Positions 34,607 through 44,337 of a stretch of DNA of 64,000 nucleotides are shown in pieces. The notes below the pieces were generated by a model. The model was not told where the DNA came from and ran no database searches. It was given only the letters and a program-made list of their open reading frames with translations. The translations under genes and the position numbers were made by a program. Origin of the DNA: Ramlibacter paludis (GTDB lineage: Bacteria > Pseudomonadota > Gammaproteobacteria > Burkholderiales > Burkholderiaceae_C); the NCBI RefSeq assembly GCF_022012305.1, contig NZ_JAKLTM010000002.1, positions 310,001-374,000 of the forward strand, written 5' to 3'. The first letter of the stretch is position 1; each line of letters begins with the position of its first letter.

Positions 34607-36337
34607 TTAGCGCAGTGCGGGCAGGCGCGGGCCGCCCAGCAGCGGCAGGCGGTTGGCCAGCCAGACGACGAAGAACGAGACGACCAGCAGCATGATCCCG
34701 AGCACGGAGATCGCGCCCATGTCGCCGCTTTCGTTGAGGTCGTAGATGATCACGGAGACCAGCTTGGTGTTGGCCGTGGTCAGCAGGATGGTGGCGGAGA
34801 GTTCGCGGATGGTGCCGATGAAGACGAAGCACCAGGTCGCGATCACGCTGGAGCGCAGCAGCGGCGCGGTGATCAGCCGCAGCGTCTGCAGGCGCGAAGC
34901 GCCGAGGATGCGGCTGGCCTCTTCCAGCTCCGGATGGATGCCGTGGAAGGCCGCGGACATCTGCTGGTAGCCGCCCGGCATCTCGATGGTAAGGAAGGCC
35001 ACCAGCAGGATCCACAGCGTTCCGTACAGCATCAGCTGCGGGTGCGAATAGGTGAGGAACAGGCCGACGCCCAGCACGATGCCCGGGATGGCCACCGGCG
35101 CGGTCGCCAGCAGGCCCAGGATCCACGCGCCGCGCACCGGCGCGCGCGACACCATGTAGGCCGCGAGCAGCGCGATGCCGGTGCCAATCGTCGCGGTCGC
35201 GAAGCCGAGCAGGAAGGTGTTGCTCATGGCCAGCCGCGTCGCCGAGAACTCGAAGAACACGAAGTGGAAGTTGTGCAGCGTGAGGCCGGTGCCGGCCCAG
35301 CCCGCCACGCCGCTCTTGGTGAGCGCCGTCTTCAGCAGCGCCGCATAAGGCAGCAGCACGGTGAGGGCCAGCACGACGAGCACGAACAGCCAGGCCACCG
35401 GCATCCAGGCGCCCAGGTGCAGCACGCGCGGCTCGCCGCTCTTGCCGCCCAGGACGGTGTAGCCCTTGCGGCCCAGGATCCAGGTCTTGCCTTGCAGCAG
35501 CAGCACCGTGATCACCAGCAGCGGCAGCGCCGCGGCGGCGGCCAGGCCCGGCTTGGGCGGGAACTGGAACAGGCTCCAGATCTTGGTGGTGATGACGTGG
35601 AAGCCGGCGGGCAAGGCCAGGATGGCCGGCGAGCCGAACATGGTCAGGGCCTGCAGGATCGCGATCAGCGAGCCGGCCAGCATGGCGGGCAGCACCAGCG
35701 GCAGCGTGATCTTGCGCAAGGTGGTGAAGGGTCGCGCGCCGAGAATGGACGACGCGTCTTCCAGGTCGGAGGGCACGCGATCGAGGCCGTTCGCGACCAG
35801 CGTGAACACGTAGGGAAAGGTGTAGCAGGCGATGGCGAACACCAGCCCGCCGAAGCTGTAGATGTTCAGGAGCGGCGGGGCGTACTGCTCCGCGCCCGTC
35901 AGCGAACGCCACGCGACGTTGAGCATCCCGCTGTTCGGCGCTGCCAGCAGTTCCCAGGCGATCGCGCCCAGGAAGGGCGGCGTCACGAAGGACGCCAGCA
36001 CCAGCATGCGCACGGCGCGCCGGCCCGGCAGGTCGGTGCGCGACACCAGCCAGGCGAGCGGCGTGGCGATCGCGCAGGACAGCACGCCCACGCCCAGCGC
36101 CATGCCGATCGCCAGCACGAAGGGCTTGCGCAGCGTGGCGTCGTTCAGCAGCGCGGCGAAGTTGCCCAGCGTGAAGTTGCCGTTCTTGTCGGCGACGCTG
36201 TACCAGGCCAGCCAGGCCAGGGGCAGCACCACCAGGACGGCCAGCACCGCGGCCAGCGCGACGAACGCCGGCTTGAGCAGGTCGATGCGGAGGCGGGGCT
36301 TGGCGAGCGTTGCGGAAGCGGGAAGCGCGACCGTCAC
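34607..36337 (-). CDS. Two-domain ABC transporter permease (FbpB type)
   Basis: Predicted 576 aa with about twelve membrane helices in two similar halves. Each half has its own ATPase-contacting EAA-type loop: DLEDASSILGARPFTTLRKITLPLVLP (first half) and ELEEASRILGASRLQTLRLI (second half), listed as separate segments. Fused double permeases are typical of Fe3+-type and related importers. A GTG at 36337, four bases after the upstream stop, is used; its ribosome site is weak. Confidence 0.9.
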   Translation of the reverse strand: MTVALPASATLAKPRLRIDLLKPAFVALAAVLAVLVVLPLAWLAWYSVADKNGNFTLGNFAALLNDATLRKPFVLAIGMALGVGVLSCAIATPLAWLVSRTDLPGRRAVRMLVLASFVTPPFLGAIAWELLAAPNSGMLNVAWRSLTGAEQYAPPLLNIYSFGGLVFAIACYTFPYVFTLVANGLDRVPSDLEDASSILGARPFTTLRKITLPLVLPAMLAGSLIAILQALTMFGSPAILALPAGFHVITTKIWSLFQFPPKPGLAAAAALPLLVITVLLLQGKTWILGRKGYTVLGGKSGEPRVLHLGAWMPVAWLFVLVVLALTVLLPYAALLKTALTKSGVAGWAGTGLTLHNFHFVFFEFSATRLAMSNTFLLGFATATIGTGIALLAAYMVSRAPVRGAWILGLLATAPVAIPGIVLGVGLFLTYSHPQLMLYGTLWILLVAFLTIEMPGGYQQMSAAFHGIHPELEEASRILGASRLQTLRLITAPLLRSSVIATWCFVFIGTIRELSATILLTTANTKLVSVIIYDLNESGDMGAISVLGIMLLVVSFFVVWLANRLPLLGGPRLPALR

Positions 36338-36341
36338 GGGC

Positions 36342-37385
36342 TCAGGTCCCGAAGAATTCTTCGTACTTCTTCTTGATGTTTTCCGGATCCAGCTTCTCGG
36401 GATCGGAGTGCAGCAGCTTGATCTGCGACAGCGGCGTGCGGCCGGCCTTTTCCTTCACCTCGGGATGGAAGGAGCGCAGGCCGCCCACGTCGCTATTGAG
36501 CTGCTGCGCTTCCCGGGTGAACATGAAGTGGTAGAACAGCTTCGCCCCGTTGGGGTTGGGCGCGTTCTTCAGGACCGCGGCGTTGCCCACCACCAGCGGC
36601 GTGCCCTCGGGCGCGTACACCGGTTCGATCGGCACCCCGCTCTCCTTCAGCAGGAACACGTTGTATTCGTTGCCGTCGGCCATCACGGCGCGCTCGCCCG
36701 CGGCGAGCTTCTTGGGCGGCTCCGTGGACGACTGCACCTGCATCACCTTCTGCTTGCCCAGGGCTTCGAAGTACTTCCAGCCAAGCGGCGAGGTGCTCAG
36801 GGCCTGCGTGCCGGTCATGATCGTGCCGCTGTAGCCCGGGTGCGCCTTGACCATCTTGCCGTTCCACTTGGGATCCAGCAGGTCGGCGTGCGACTTGGGC
36901 GCCTGCTCCTTGGGAACCAGCTTGGTGTTGTAGGCGATCACCGAGAGGTGCGCGCGGTAGGCCGCGAACTGGCCGTCCGGGTCCTTTTCGTCCTTGGGCC
37001 AGAACTTCGCCACGTCGGTGGGCACGGCGGCCTGCAGCCAGCCCTGCTTCTTGAAGTACAGGAAGTGCACTTCGTCGGAAGTCTCGACGACGTCCGCCGT
37101 GTAGATCCTGCTGCCGTATTCCTGGTTGATGCGCTGGAAGATGCGCTCGGCGCCGGAGCGCTCCACCTGCACCTTGATGCCGGGGTACTTGGCCTCGAAG
37201 GCGCGGGCCAGCTTCTCGGCGACGGCGACGTCGGTGGCGGAATACCAGACCACCTTGCCTTCCTTCTGCGCGGCCGCGACCAGCTGCGGCGTGGCGTCGT
37301 AGGGCGCGGGCGCCTGGGCGAATGCGGGCGCCGCGAGCAGCGCGGCGGCGGCTGCGAGGGCGGCGAGGACGGGCTTGCCTGACAT
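36342..37385 (-). CDS. Extracellular solute-binding protein of the ABC importer
   Basis: Predicted 347 aa. The signal peptide MSGKPVLAALAAAAALLAAP ends near AFAQ. The mature part is of the FbpA-like/family-1 type: VAAAQKEGKVVWYSATDVAVAEKLA, FEAKYPGIKVQVERSG, TADVVETSDEVHFL, MADGNEYNVFLLKESGVP and VLKNAPNPNGAKLFYHFMFT. Despite the Fe3+-type label, relatives often bind sugar acids, phosphonates or other organics, and the enzymes downstream favour an organic acid. The ATG at 37385 has an AGGAGA site and a good sigma-70 promoter upstream. Confidence 0.88.
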   Translation of the reverse strand: MSGKPVLAALAAAAALLAAPAFAQAPAPYDATPQLVAAAQKEGKVVWYSATDVAVAEKLARAFEAKYPGIKVQVERSGAERIFQRINQEYGSRIYTADVVETSDEVHFLYFKKQGWLQAAVPTDVAKFWPKDEKDPDGQFAAYRAHLSVIAYNTKLVPKEQAPKSHADLLDPKWNGKMVKAHPGYSGTIMTGTQALSTSPLGWKYFEALGKQKVMQVQSSTEPPKKLAAGERAVMADGNEYNVFLLKESGVPIEPVYAPEGTPLVVGNAAVLKNAPNPNGAKLFYHFMFTREAQQLNSDVGGLRSFHPEVKEKAGRTPLSQIKLLHSDPEKLDPENIKKKYEEFFGT

Positions 37386-37436
37386 GCTTTGTCTCCTGTG
37401 AAAGGAAGCGCGGCTTCGACCGAGCCGCTGCGGGGC

Positions 37437-37465
37437 ATCTTGGGCCCCGCTTTTCAAAGTGTCAA
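37437..37465 (-). promoter_or_regulatory. Sigma-70 promoter of the ABC/PdxA-like operon
   Basis: TTGACA (37465-37460 on the minus strand), a 17-bp spacer and CAAGAT (37442-37437), about 52 bp upstream of the solute-binding protein ATG. The -35 box lies inside the GntR-type half-site GTTGAC. Confidence 0.65.
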
Positions 37466-37490
37466 CAGTTTCGGCCCTAACGTCGACAAA
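37460..37490. promoter_or_regulatory. Two-half-site GntR operator over the operon's -35 box
   Basis: Half-sites GTCAAC (37461-37466) and GTCGAC (37482-37487) are 21 bp apart start to start, the same spacing as at 30426-30456. The flanks also match (TGTC-ACA-TTTCG at the left end). Overlap with the -35 hexamer predicts repression. Confidence 0.68.
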
Positions 37491-37512
37491 CCGTCCGGCT
37501 GGACAAAGGGGT

Positions 37513-38892
<1,380 letters not shown>

Positions 38893-38958
38893 GCCCGCAC
38901 CGTAGCAGTTTTGGGCAGCCCCCGCTGCTCGGCCGCAGGCGCCCGGTATGCTGCGTCC

Positions 38959-39318
38959 ATGAGCATGGAGCACCAGGTGGAGCATCGCCCCGGCTACACC
39001 GTGGTGCGGGCCGGCGGCGAACCTTCACTGGGGGAGTTCATTGCCTTCCTGCAGGAAATGGGCGCCACCAGCACCCGCTGGCCCGGCGACAGCGTGCTGT
39101 TCGACCTGCGCGGCATCCGCACCCTGACCACCTTCACCGAGCACTACGCCGTGGGCCAGGAGGTGGCGCGCCAGCTGCGCCACCTGCGCCGCGTGGCTTC
39201 GCTGGTGGCCGCCGACCGCGTCACGCGGGCAAGCGAAAAGACGGCGCGCCAGGCCGGGATGGACCTGACGGTGTTCACCGATGAAGGCGAGGCGATCGCC
39301 TGGCTGGAGCGGCCCTAG
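38959..39318 (+). CDS. STAS/SpoIIAA-like small protein
   Basis: Predicted 119 aa. Alternating strands and helices ([64 protein letters not shown]) look like an STAS/SEC14-type fold, as in SpoIIAA-like proteins that end in ...F.d...A..WL. It is transcribed away from fumC, and its stop overlaps the convergent zinc-ribbon gene by four bases. Partner and function are unknown. Confidence 0.55.
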   Translation: MSMEHQVEHRPGYTVVRAGGEPSLGEFIAFLQEMGATSTRWPGDSVLFDLRGIRTLTTFTEHYAVGQEVARQLRHLRRVASLVAADRVTRASEKTARQAGMDLTVFTDEGEAIAWLERP

Positions 39319-39581
39319 CGCAGCCAGTAGCCGCAGGCGGCCAGCAGGATCGCCGACACGGCGCACAGCGCGTAGGTGGCCGAAGCGGGGCGCGACCGCC
39401 GCGGCATGCCGGGACCGTCTTCCTCGAGCATCTGCTCGTACTCGATGGGATAGGGCGGCACCTCGCCGAAGCGGCGCACGGGAATCCGCGCGCCGGCGGA
39501 GGGCAGCACCGGCGCGCCGCAGATCGGGCAGGATTTGTCGTCGCGCCGCACCTGTGCGCCGCAGCTGTCACACCCAGACAT
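39315..39581 (-). CDS. Zinc-ribbon membrane protein
   Basis: Predicted 88 aa. The N-terminal zinc ribbon is CDSCGAQVRRDDKSCPICGA (two C-x2-C pairs), then a linker, and a C-terminal membrane helix (TYALCAVSAILLAACGYWL). Small proteins of this plan are common and uncharacterised. The ATG at 39581 has a GGAG site; an upstream extension of the frame is less likely because it lacks one. Confidence 0.6.
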   Translation of the reverse strand: MSGCDSCGAQVRRDDKSCPICGAPVLPSAGARIPVRRFGEVPPYPIEYEQMLEEDGPGMPRRSRPASATYALCAVSAILLAACGYWLR

Positions 39582-39687
39582 GAATTGGAACTCCCGTTGC
39601 ACGACCCGCAACCGCTCTGAAAAGAAGAGCTTTGAAATTAACTGGACAGCAGCAGAGCGTCAATCCACCCAAAGGGGTAGGAGGAAA

Positions 39688-40236
39688 TCACGCCGCGCGG
39701 CGTGGCGCGAGCGACAGCAGCGCCTTCACGCCGTACAGGACGATGAGCGTTCCGTTCAGGTCGCCGACGAACATCGCGACGAAGCTGCGCAGCAGGTCGG
39801 TGTCGCCATGCAGGGCGAAGTAGACGTGGTGCAGCAGCGGACTGGCCACCGAGCAGCCCAGGCAAAGCCACAGCAGCCGGCGCGGCGTGAGGTTGGCGAG
39901 CGAGACGTCGAGGCCCCACGCATGCCGGCCGGCGCAGTACACGAGGTAGGGGGCGGCCGTGGCGATCAGGCCGCCCCAGAACGGCCGCTCGAACTGGCCC
40001 GGAAAGAAATACAGGAAGCTGGCCGCCCAGGACACGAGCAACAAGCCCACCACCCCGGCCTCGCCGAACAGCAGCGGGCAGAGCAGCCGCATCCCGGCGG
40101 GCAGGTAGACCCAGTTGATTCCCGGCACGAACTCCAGGCTGGCGAACAGCCAAGCGTTCAGCACCAGCAGCGCGGCAAACATCGCCATGGTGATGAACAC
40201 GTAGGCGAGTTGCAGCCGGAAGGACGCCAGGGTCAT
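39688..40236 (-). CDS. Polytopic membrane protein, uncharacterised
   Basis: Predicted 182 aa with about five membrane helices (LAYVFITMAMFAALLVLNAW, MRLLCPLLFGEAGVVGLLLV, WAASFLYFF, LLWLCLGCSVASPLLHHVYF, NGTLIVLYGVKALLSL). It resembles membrane sensory or MASE-like modules without an output domain. No family is assigned with confidence. The ATG at 40236 has no clear Shine-Dalgarno sequence. It is divergent from the MarR-like gene. Confidence 0.5.
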   Translation of the reverse strand: MTLASFRLQLAYVFITMAMFAALLVLNAWLFASLEFVPGINWVYLPAGMRLLCPLLFGEAGVVGLLLVSWAASFLYFFPGQFERPFWGGLIATAAPYLVYCAGRHAWGLDVSLANLTPRRLLWLCLGCSVASPLLHHVYFALHGDTDLLRSFVAMFVGDLNGTLIVLYGVKALLSLAPRRAA

Positions 40237-40333
40237 GAAGTAACGCTTAAGATTGCACTGCTTTGTGGAGCGGTACGGGTGGCCGCGTTCTAGCACAGCA
40301 GTAGCTCCGGGAGAATCGGCGGGAAGGATGAAA

Positions 40334-40699
40334 ATGACGGGCATGAAATCCAAGGCTAGTCCCGACGTCTACCTGCGCTTCCTGCAGCTGGCTGAAGCCA
40401 TCCGTGGCCTACCCAGCCTGCCCCCGCTCGATCCCCTCGAAGAACGCATCCTGTCCTGGGTGGCGCGCGCCGCCCAGCGCGAGGAGCGCCTGTCGGTGCG
40501 CGACATGATGGCCAGGGAAGAGTTCGGCGCCCCGGCCACCATCCACGGCCGGCTCAAGTCCATGCGCGAAAAGGGCTGGATCACCCTGGCCGACACCGAA
40601 GACGCCCGGCGCAAGCAGGTGGCCCTGACGCGCGACGCAGTCAAGCATTTCGAGCGCCTGTCCAAGTGCATGGTGCAGGCGGCGAAGGGCGCGGCCTAG
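40334..40699 (+). CDS. MarR-like winged-helix regulator
   Basis: Predicted 121 aa. A winged helix-turn-helix is visible: LEERILSWVARAAQREERLS, VRDMMAREEFGAPATIHGRL and SMREKGWITLADTEDARRKQ, with a wing rich in basic residues and a closing helix. The last four bases overlap the end of the redox operon, which runs the other way. The ATG at 40334 is preferred because GGGAAGG lies six bases upstream; the ATG at 40328 is too close to that site. Confidence 0.65.
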   Translation: MTGMKSKASPDVYLRFLQLAEAIRGLPSLPPLDPLEERILSWVARAAQREERLSVRDMMAREEFGAPATIHGRLKSMREKGWITLADTEDARRKQVALTRDAVKHFERLSKCMVQAAKGAA

Positions 40700-41253
40700 C
40701 TTCCGAGACGCGCTGCCAGCACCTGCAGCAGGTCCATGTCGGGCACGCCGTCGAGCAGCGCCAGGGCCTGCTCGGTCAGCGCGCGCGGCACCGGCCCGGT
40801 GAGATGCGTGAAGCGCTGCGCGTCGTCCGGGAACACGGCGAACAAGGCGTAGCCGCCGCCGGCCAGCCGGAGTGCGTACCAGGCGGCGGTGCCGGCCTCC
40901 TGCTCCACCACGTCGCAGGCGGAACGCAGGAAGCGCTCGAGCTCCGATTGCCGGCCTTCCCGGGCCGAGAATTTCAGCAGCAGTCCCCGGGTGATGGGGG
41001 CTGGGGCGGGCAGCTTGGGCAGCTTGTGCGCGAGCACCGCCAGCGTCTCGCTGCGCGCTTCGCTGGCGAGCAGCTCCGTGCCGGGGCTCGTGACGGCTGA
41101 GGGAAAGGCGAATACTCCGTATTCCGAACGCCCGAACTGCACCGCAAAGCAACTGCCCGCGGCGGCATCCAGCGCCGACACGAGAAAGGTTTCGAGTTCG
41201 TGGTCGCGGCCCTTGGCGGCTTCGAACCTCACCAGCAGTCCTTGCTTGCGCAT
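40696..41253 (-). CDS. Double dimeric alpha-beta barrel (antibiotic-biosynthesis-monooxygenase-like) protein
   Basis: Predicted 185 aa made of two similar halves. Each half begins with a GLLVRFEAAKGRDHELETFL / GLLLKFSAREGRQSELERFL segment, so two ABM-like ferredoxin folds are fused in tandem. The second half contains AGTAAWYALRLAGGGYALF. Members of this fold include heme-degrading and quinol monooxygenases as well as proteins without known activity. It is the last gene of the redox operon, 28 bp after the diheme-like membrane protein. Confidence 0.65.
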   Translation of the reverse strand: MRKQGLLVRFEAAKGRDHELETFLVSALDAAAGSCFAVQFGRSEYGVFAFPSAVTSPGTELLASEARSETLAVLAHKLPKLPAPAPITRGLLLKFSAREGRQSELERFLRSACDVVEQEAGTAAWYALRLAGGGYALFAVFPDDAQRFTHLTGPVPRALTEQALALLDGVPDMDLLQVLAARLGS

Positions 41254-41281
41254 GGACCGAGGCTACGCGGTTTCCGGCAAC

Positions 41282-41899
41282 TCAGGCTGCGTACACGTAG
41301 ACGAAGTACAGGTGCAGCACCGCGCCGGCCGCCACCATGCACGACACGCTGATGTGCACCGCCAGCAGCGCGACCGACGCCTTGCGCGCCGCGCGCGTGC
41401 CGAGCACGGTCCGCAGCGCGCCGGCCGCCACGGCCAGCGCCATGCCGTGGAAGACGCACAGCAGGAAGCCGCCGGGCGCCTGCCCGGCATGCGAGCCGAG
41501 CAGCAACAGCAGCACGGGCCCGCTCGCCTGGTGCAATGCAGTCAGCGCGCGCGCCCGCCGTTCCATGCCCGGCAAGCGGCGCAGCCAGCCGAGCGCCAGC
41601 GCGAAGGCCAGCAGCGCGCACATCGTGTAGCCCGTGAGCTGCTTGAAAAGCCCCGTGCCCTGGACGGGATGCAGGCGCAGGGCCTGCGGGAAGAAGAGCA
41701 GCGCCACCTCGAGCGCCAGCACCAGCAGCAGGCCGCACCAGGCCAGGCGCGCACTGGGGGTGGCGCGCTGGCGCGCTCGCGCCGCCTGCCGGGGCCGCGC
41801 AGCGGCGCGAGCGCGCGGACGCGCAGCGGGCCTGGCCGCCGGCGGCGGCAGCGTGAGCCCCTGCAAGGGCATGGCGGCGGAAGGCGAGAACGCGCTCAT
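41282..41899 (-). CDS. Membrane protein with two H-x13-H pairs, probable diheme cytochrome b-like
   Basis: Predicted 205 aa. A Pro/Arg/Ala-rich cytoplasmic N-terminus of about 50 residues is followed by about five membrane helices. Histidines are at 123 and 137 (H-x13-H) in the third helix and at 182 and 196 (H-x13-H) in the last helix. Equal spacing on two helices is the known ligand pattern of membrane diheme b proteins and of ferric reductase/NOX-type oxidoreductases. A further His is at 151. The gene overlaps the stop of the monoheme gene as ATGA. I infer it carries electrons across the membrane between the flavin fusion and periplasmic c hemes. No family name can be given. Confidence 0.65.
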   Translation of the reverse strand: MSAFSPSAAMPLQGLTLPPPAARPAARPRARAAARPRQAARARQRATPSARLAWCGLLLVLALEVALLFFPQALRLHPVQGTGLFKQLTGYTMCALLAFALALGWLRRLPGMERRARALTALHQASGPVLLLLLGSHAGQAPGGFLLCVFHGMALAVAAGALRTVLGTRAARKASVALLAVHISVSCMVAAGAVLHLYFVYVYAA

Positions 41900-42723
41900 G
41901 GTTCGACGGCGGCCAGCAGGCCGTTCAAGGTGCGGGCCGAGTTCTGCGCTTCCACGGCCTTGCGGAAGGTCTCCAGGTCCGGCAGGAAGAAGCCGTCGCG
42001 CGGCCACTTGTCGCCGACGGCGGGCCGCGCCTCGGCCGGGAAACGCGCCACCTTCTGCAGGTAGGAACCGTAGGCCTCGACCGCCGATCCGCGCAGCTGG
42101 CGCACCATGCGCAGCATCGTTTCGGACGGCATCTGCTTGCCGGCATACGACCAGGTGGTCGCGCCCATCGGCTCGTTGAGCACCCAGTCCTTCTTCGGCG
42201 TGTCCGGATGCTGGTTGTGGCAGGTCACGCATGCCTGCGACGAGGCGCGGTCGGGGAACATCGCGGTGGTGCGCCCGAGCGCGGCATCGAAGAAGACCTT
42301 GGGCCGCAGCGTCTTCTTCACCTCCTGGTAGTGCGCCGCCTGTTCGCCCTTGAACAGGTTCTCCTTCACCAGCGGAAAGTCGGAGCCGAGGAACAGGCCG
42401 ATGTCGGGCGCTTGCATCTGCAGCCGGTTGGAGGTTTCGCGCAGCAGCAGCGCCGGCAGCGGGCCGGCGGCGACGCCGTCCTTCTTCCAGTCCTCCTTGA
42501 AGGCCAGCCCCTGCTTGCTGCCCTCGCCGACGATCTCGCGGGTGTAGAGCGAGCGGATGGCGGCGTTCTCGGCGTCCAGCAGCGCCAGCACGGTTTCGGC
42601 CCGCACCATCTTGCCGCCGGCGGCGCCGTCGGGCAGCTCCGGCGGCGCCGACACGAACAGGTAGATCGCCAGCAGCACGAACACCGCGCCGCCCACCAGC
42701 GTGGACTTGCCGGGCCGCATCAT
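41896..42723 (-). CDS. Tll0287-like (DUF3365) monoheme cytochrome c
   Basis: Predicted 275 aa. An N-terminal membrane anchor (LVGGAVFVLLAIYLFVSAPP) is followed by a periplasmic PAS-like domain with one heme site, ACVTCHNQHPDTPK (heme C-x2-C-H at residues 165-169). Segments LLLRETSNRLQMQAPD, LKK-type KTLRPKVFFDAALG and TTWSYAGKQMPSETMLRM fit the DUF3365/Tll0287 family, whose members are redox sensors or carriers. The ATG at 42723 overlaps the upstream stop (ATGA). Confidence 0.78.
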   Translation of the reverse strand: MMRPGKSTLVGGAVFVLLAIYLFVSAPPELPDGAAGGKMVRAETVLALLDAENAAIRSLYTREIVGEGSKQGLAFKEDWKKDGVAAGPLPALLLRETSNRLQMQAPDIGLFLGSDFPLVKENLFKGEQAAHYQEVKKTLRPKVFFDAALGRTTAMFPDRASSQACVTCHNQHPDTPKKDWVLNEPMGATTWSYAGKQMPSETMLRMVRQLRGSAVEAYGSYLQKVARFPAEARPAVGDKWPRDGFFLPDLETFRKAVEAQNSARTLNGLLAAVEP

Positions 42724-44315
42724 CCGGGCCTCCCCGGCTTCGCCTTGACGACCGGATCGCCGAAGGGCGAAGGCCCGCCTTGCAGGTACTTGTTCAGCAC
42801 TTCGAGCGTCGCGCCGTCCTGCAGCCGCAGCGGCGCGTTCCATTTGTGGTTGCCGTGGTAGTCGTGGCATTGCAGGCAGGTGGTCCACTGCTTGTTGCGC
42901 ACGAGGAAGTCGTGCGTGGGCGAAGTGCGGTCGTCCTTCACCTTCATGTCCTGGTGGCAGCTCACGCAGTAGCCGGTGCTGGGCGCCGTCACGCGCACGG
43001 CCGAATGCTCGCGGTGGCAGCTGGCGCATTGCTGCGCGCCGGTTTCCGCGCGCGCCTGCGCGAAGCGCGGCTCGAGGAAGCGGTTGGGCGCGTGGCGATC
43101 ATCCGAATTCGCATGGCACTGGATGCAGGTGGCCGACGTCACCGGCTGCATGCCGAGCACGGCGCTCGTCTGGCGCAGGCCGACCGCATGCTTGACCTTG
43201 GCCTGGAACGCCTGCCGCGTGGAGGCGGGCGACTCGACGTGGCAGGACATGCATTTCAGGTCCGCATGGCCGACGTTCGGGTGGCCATGCGGCCGCGCCT
43301 GCTCGAGCCCGGGCCACAGCAGCAGCAAAGGAACCAGCGCGAGCGCGGCGCCCACCGCCCACGCCTTGAAGCGCGAGCTGTGCGCCTGCGCCTGGCTGCC
43401 CAGCGCGAACAGCTCGACGTGGATGCGGCCCGCGGGGATGCCGGCGCGCTTGAGCGTGCGGTGCACCAGTTCGACGTAGCCCGCCGGCCCGCAGATGTAG
43501 AACTGCGCGTCGCGGTACTGCCCGGCCAGGATGCGGATCTTGGCCTGCGTGATCGGCCCGCGCGTCGTGGTTTCGCGCAGCGTGAAGGTGAAGCCGGGCC
43601 GGTCGTTCCTGCGCGCTTCGAACTCCGGCAGGAACGCGGCGTCGTCGGCATCGTTGGCGCTGTAGTGCAGGTGCATGGCGGCCTGCGGCGGCAGCGCATT
43701 GACCATGGCCATGGCCGGCGTGATGCCCACGCCGGCGGCAAAGAACATGTCGATGCGCTTGCCACCCGAGCCGAGCGCCGGTCCACCAGGCACCGAGACT
43801 TCGATCCGGCGCGCGCCGGCCTCGGCATCGAGCAGCCAAGGCGTCATCTCCCCGCCCGGCGTGCGCCGGATGCCGAGCGTGATCCTGCCGGCCCCCAGGT
43901 CCTGGGCGACCACGGTGTAGGTGCGTTCGACGACGCCCTGCCCCGTGTCGGCGCGCAGGACGACGTGCTGGCCGGGCAGCGCGCGCGGATAGGCCGCGTC
44001 GCCCGCCAGCGTGATGTCGACGCGGAAGATCAGCCGGTCCTGGCCGGCGAGATCGCGCGAGCGGGTGATGGGACGCGCCACCGCGGTGGCCGCGAACCAG
44101 GCCACCTGGCCCAGCGCCTCGCGCAGCGCCGGCAGGCAGCTGCCGCATTGCACGCCGCAGCCGAGGGCGGCCCCCAGCGATTCGACGCTGGCGCCCGGGT
44201 CGCCGGCGACGGCTTCCTCGATCTCGGCAAAGCTCACGCCCGCGCACTGGCAAGCCACGCCCCGCCTGGAACAGGCCGGGGTGGGTGTCGTGGGGGCTGC
44301 GGCCGGCGGTTTCAC
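42720..44315 (-). CDS. Fusion: BFD-type [2Fe-2S] / FAD-NAD(P)H reductase / membrane helix / pentaheme cytochrome c
   Basis: Predicted 531 aa. Domains in order: a BFD-like [2Fe-2S] site with C22-x-C24 and C57-x2-C60; a ferredoxin-reductase module (about 80-305) with RTYT (131-134, FAD), GVGITP (195-200) and CGP (275-277, NAD(P)H); one membrane helix (about 318-334, AWAVGAALALVPLLLLW); then five C-x2-C-H heme sites with first Cys at 355, 397, 430, 450 and 480. Topology would be N-terminus in the cytoplasm and hemes in the periplasm. All module types are known, but this linear fusion is not one I recognise. It probably takes electrons from NAD(P)H toward periplasmic hemes. The start is uncertain: GTG 44315 is used; GTG 44258 (residue 20) is the alternative. 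Confidence 0.82.
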   Translation of the reverse strand: MKPPAAAPTTPTPACSRRGVACQCAGVSFAEIEEAVAGDPGASVESLGAALGCGVQCGSCLPALREALGQVAWFAATAVARPITRSRDLAGQDRLIFRVDITLAGDAAYPRALPGQHVVLRADTGQGVVERTYTVVAQDLGAGRITLGIRRTPGGEMTPWLLDAEAGARRIEVSVPGGPALGSGGKRIDMFFAAGVGITPAMAMVNALPPQAAMHLHYSANDADDAAFLPEFEARRNDRPGFTFTLRETTTRGPITQAKIRILAGQYRDAQFYICGPAGYVELVHRTLKRAGIPAGRIHVELFALGSQAQAHSSRFKAWAVGAALALVPLLLLWPGLEQARPHGHPNVGHADLKCMSCHVESPASTRQAFQAKVKHAVGLRQTSAVLGMQPVTSATCIQCHANSDDRHAPNRFLEPRFAQARAETGAQQCASCHREHSAVRVTAPSTGYCVSCHQDMKVKDDRTSPTHDFLVRNKQWTTCLQCHDYHGNHKWNAPLRLQDGATLEVLNKYLQGGPSPFGDPVVKAKPGRPG

Positions 44316-44337
44316 GGCAGCGGGGAATGCCCGGACG

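Noticed and set aside
33534..37385. A true ferric iron uptake system
   Set aside because: The transporter class fits, but the co-transcribed MmgE/PrpD and PdxA-like enzymes and the FCD-type regulator point to an organic acid.
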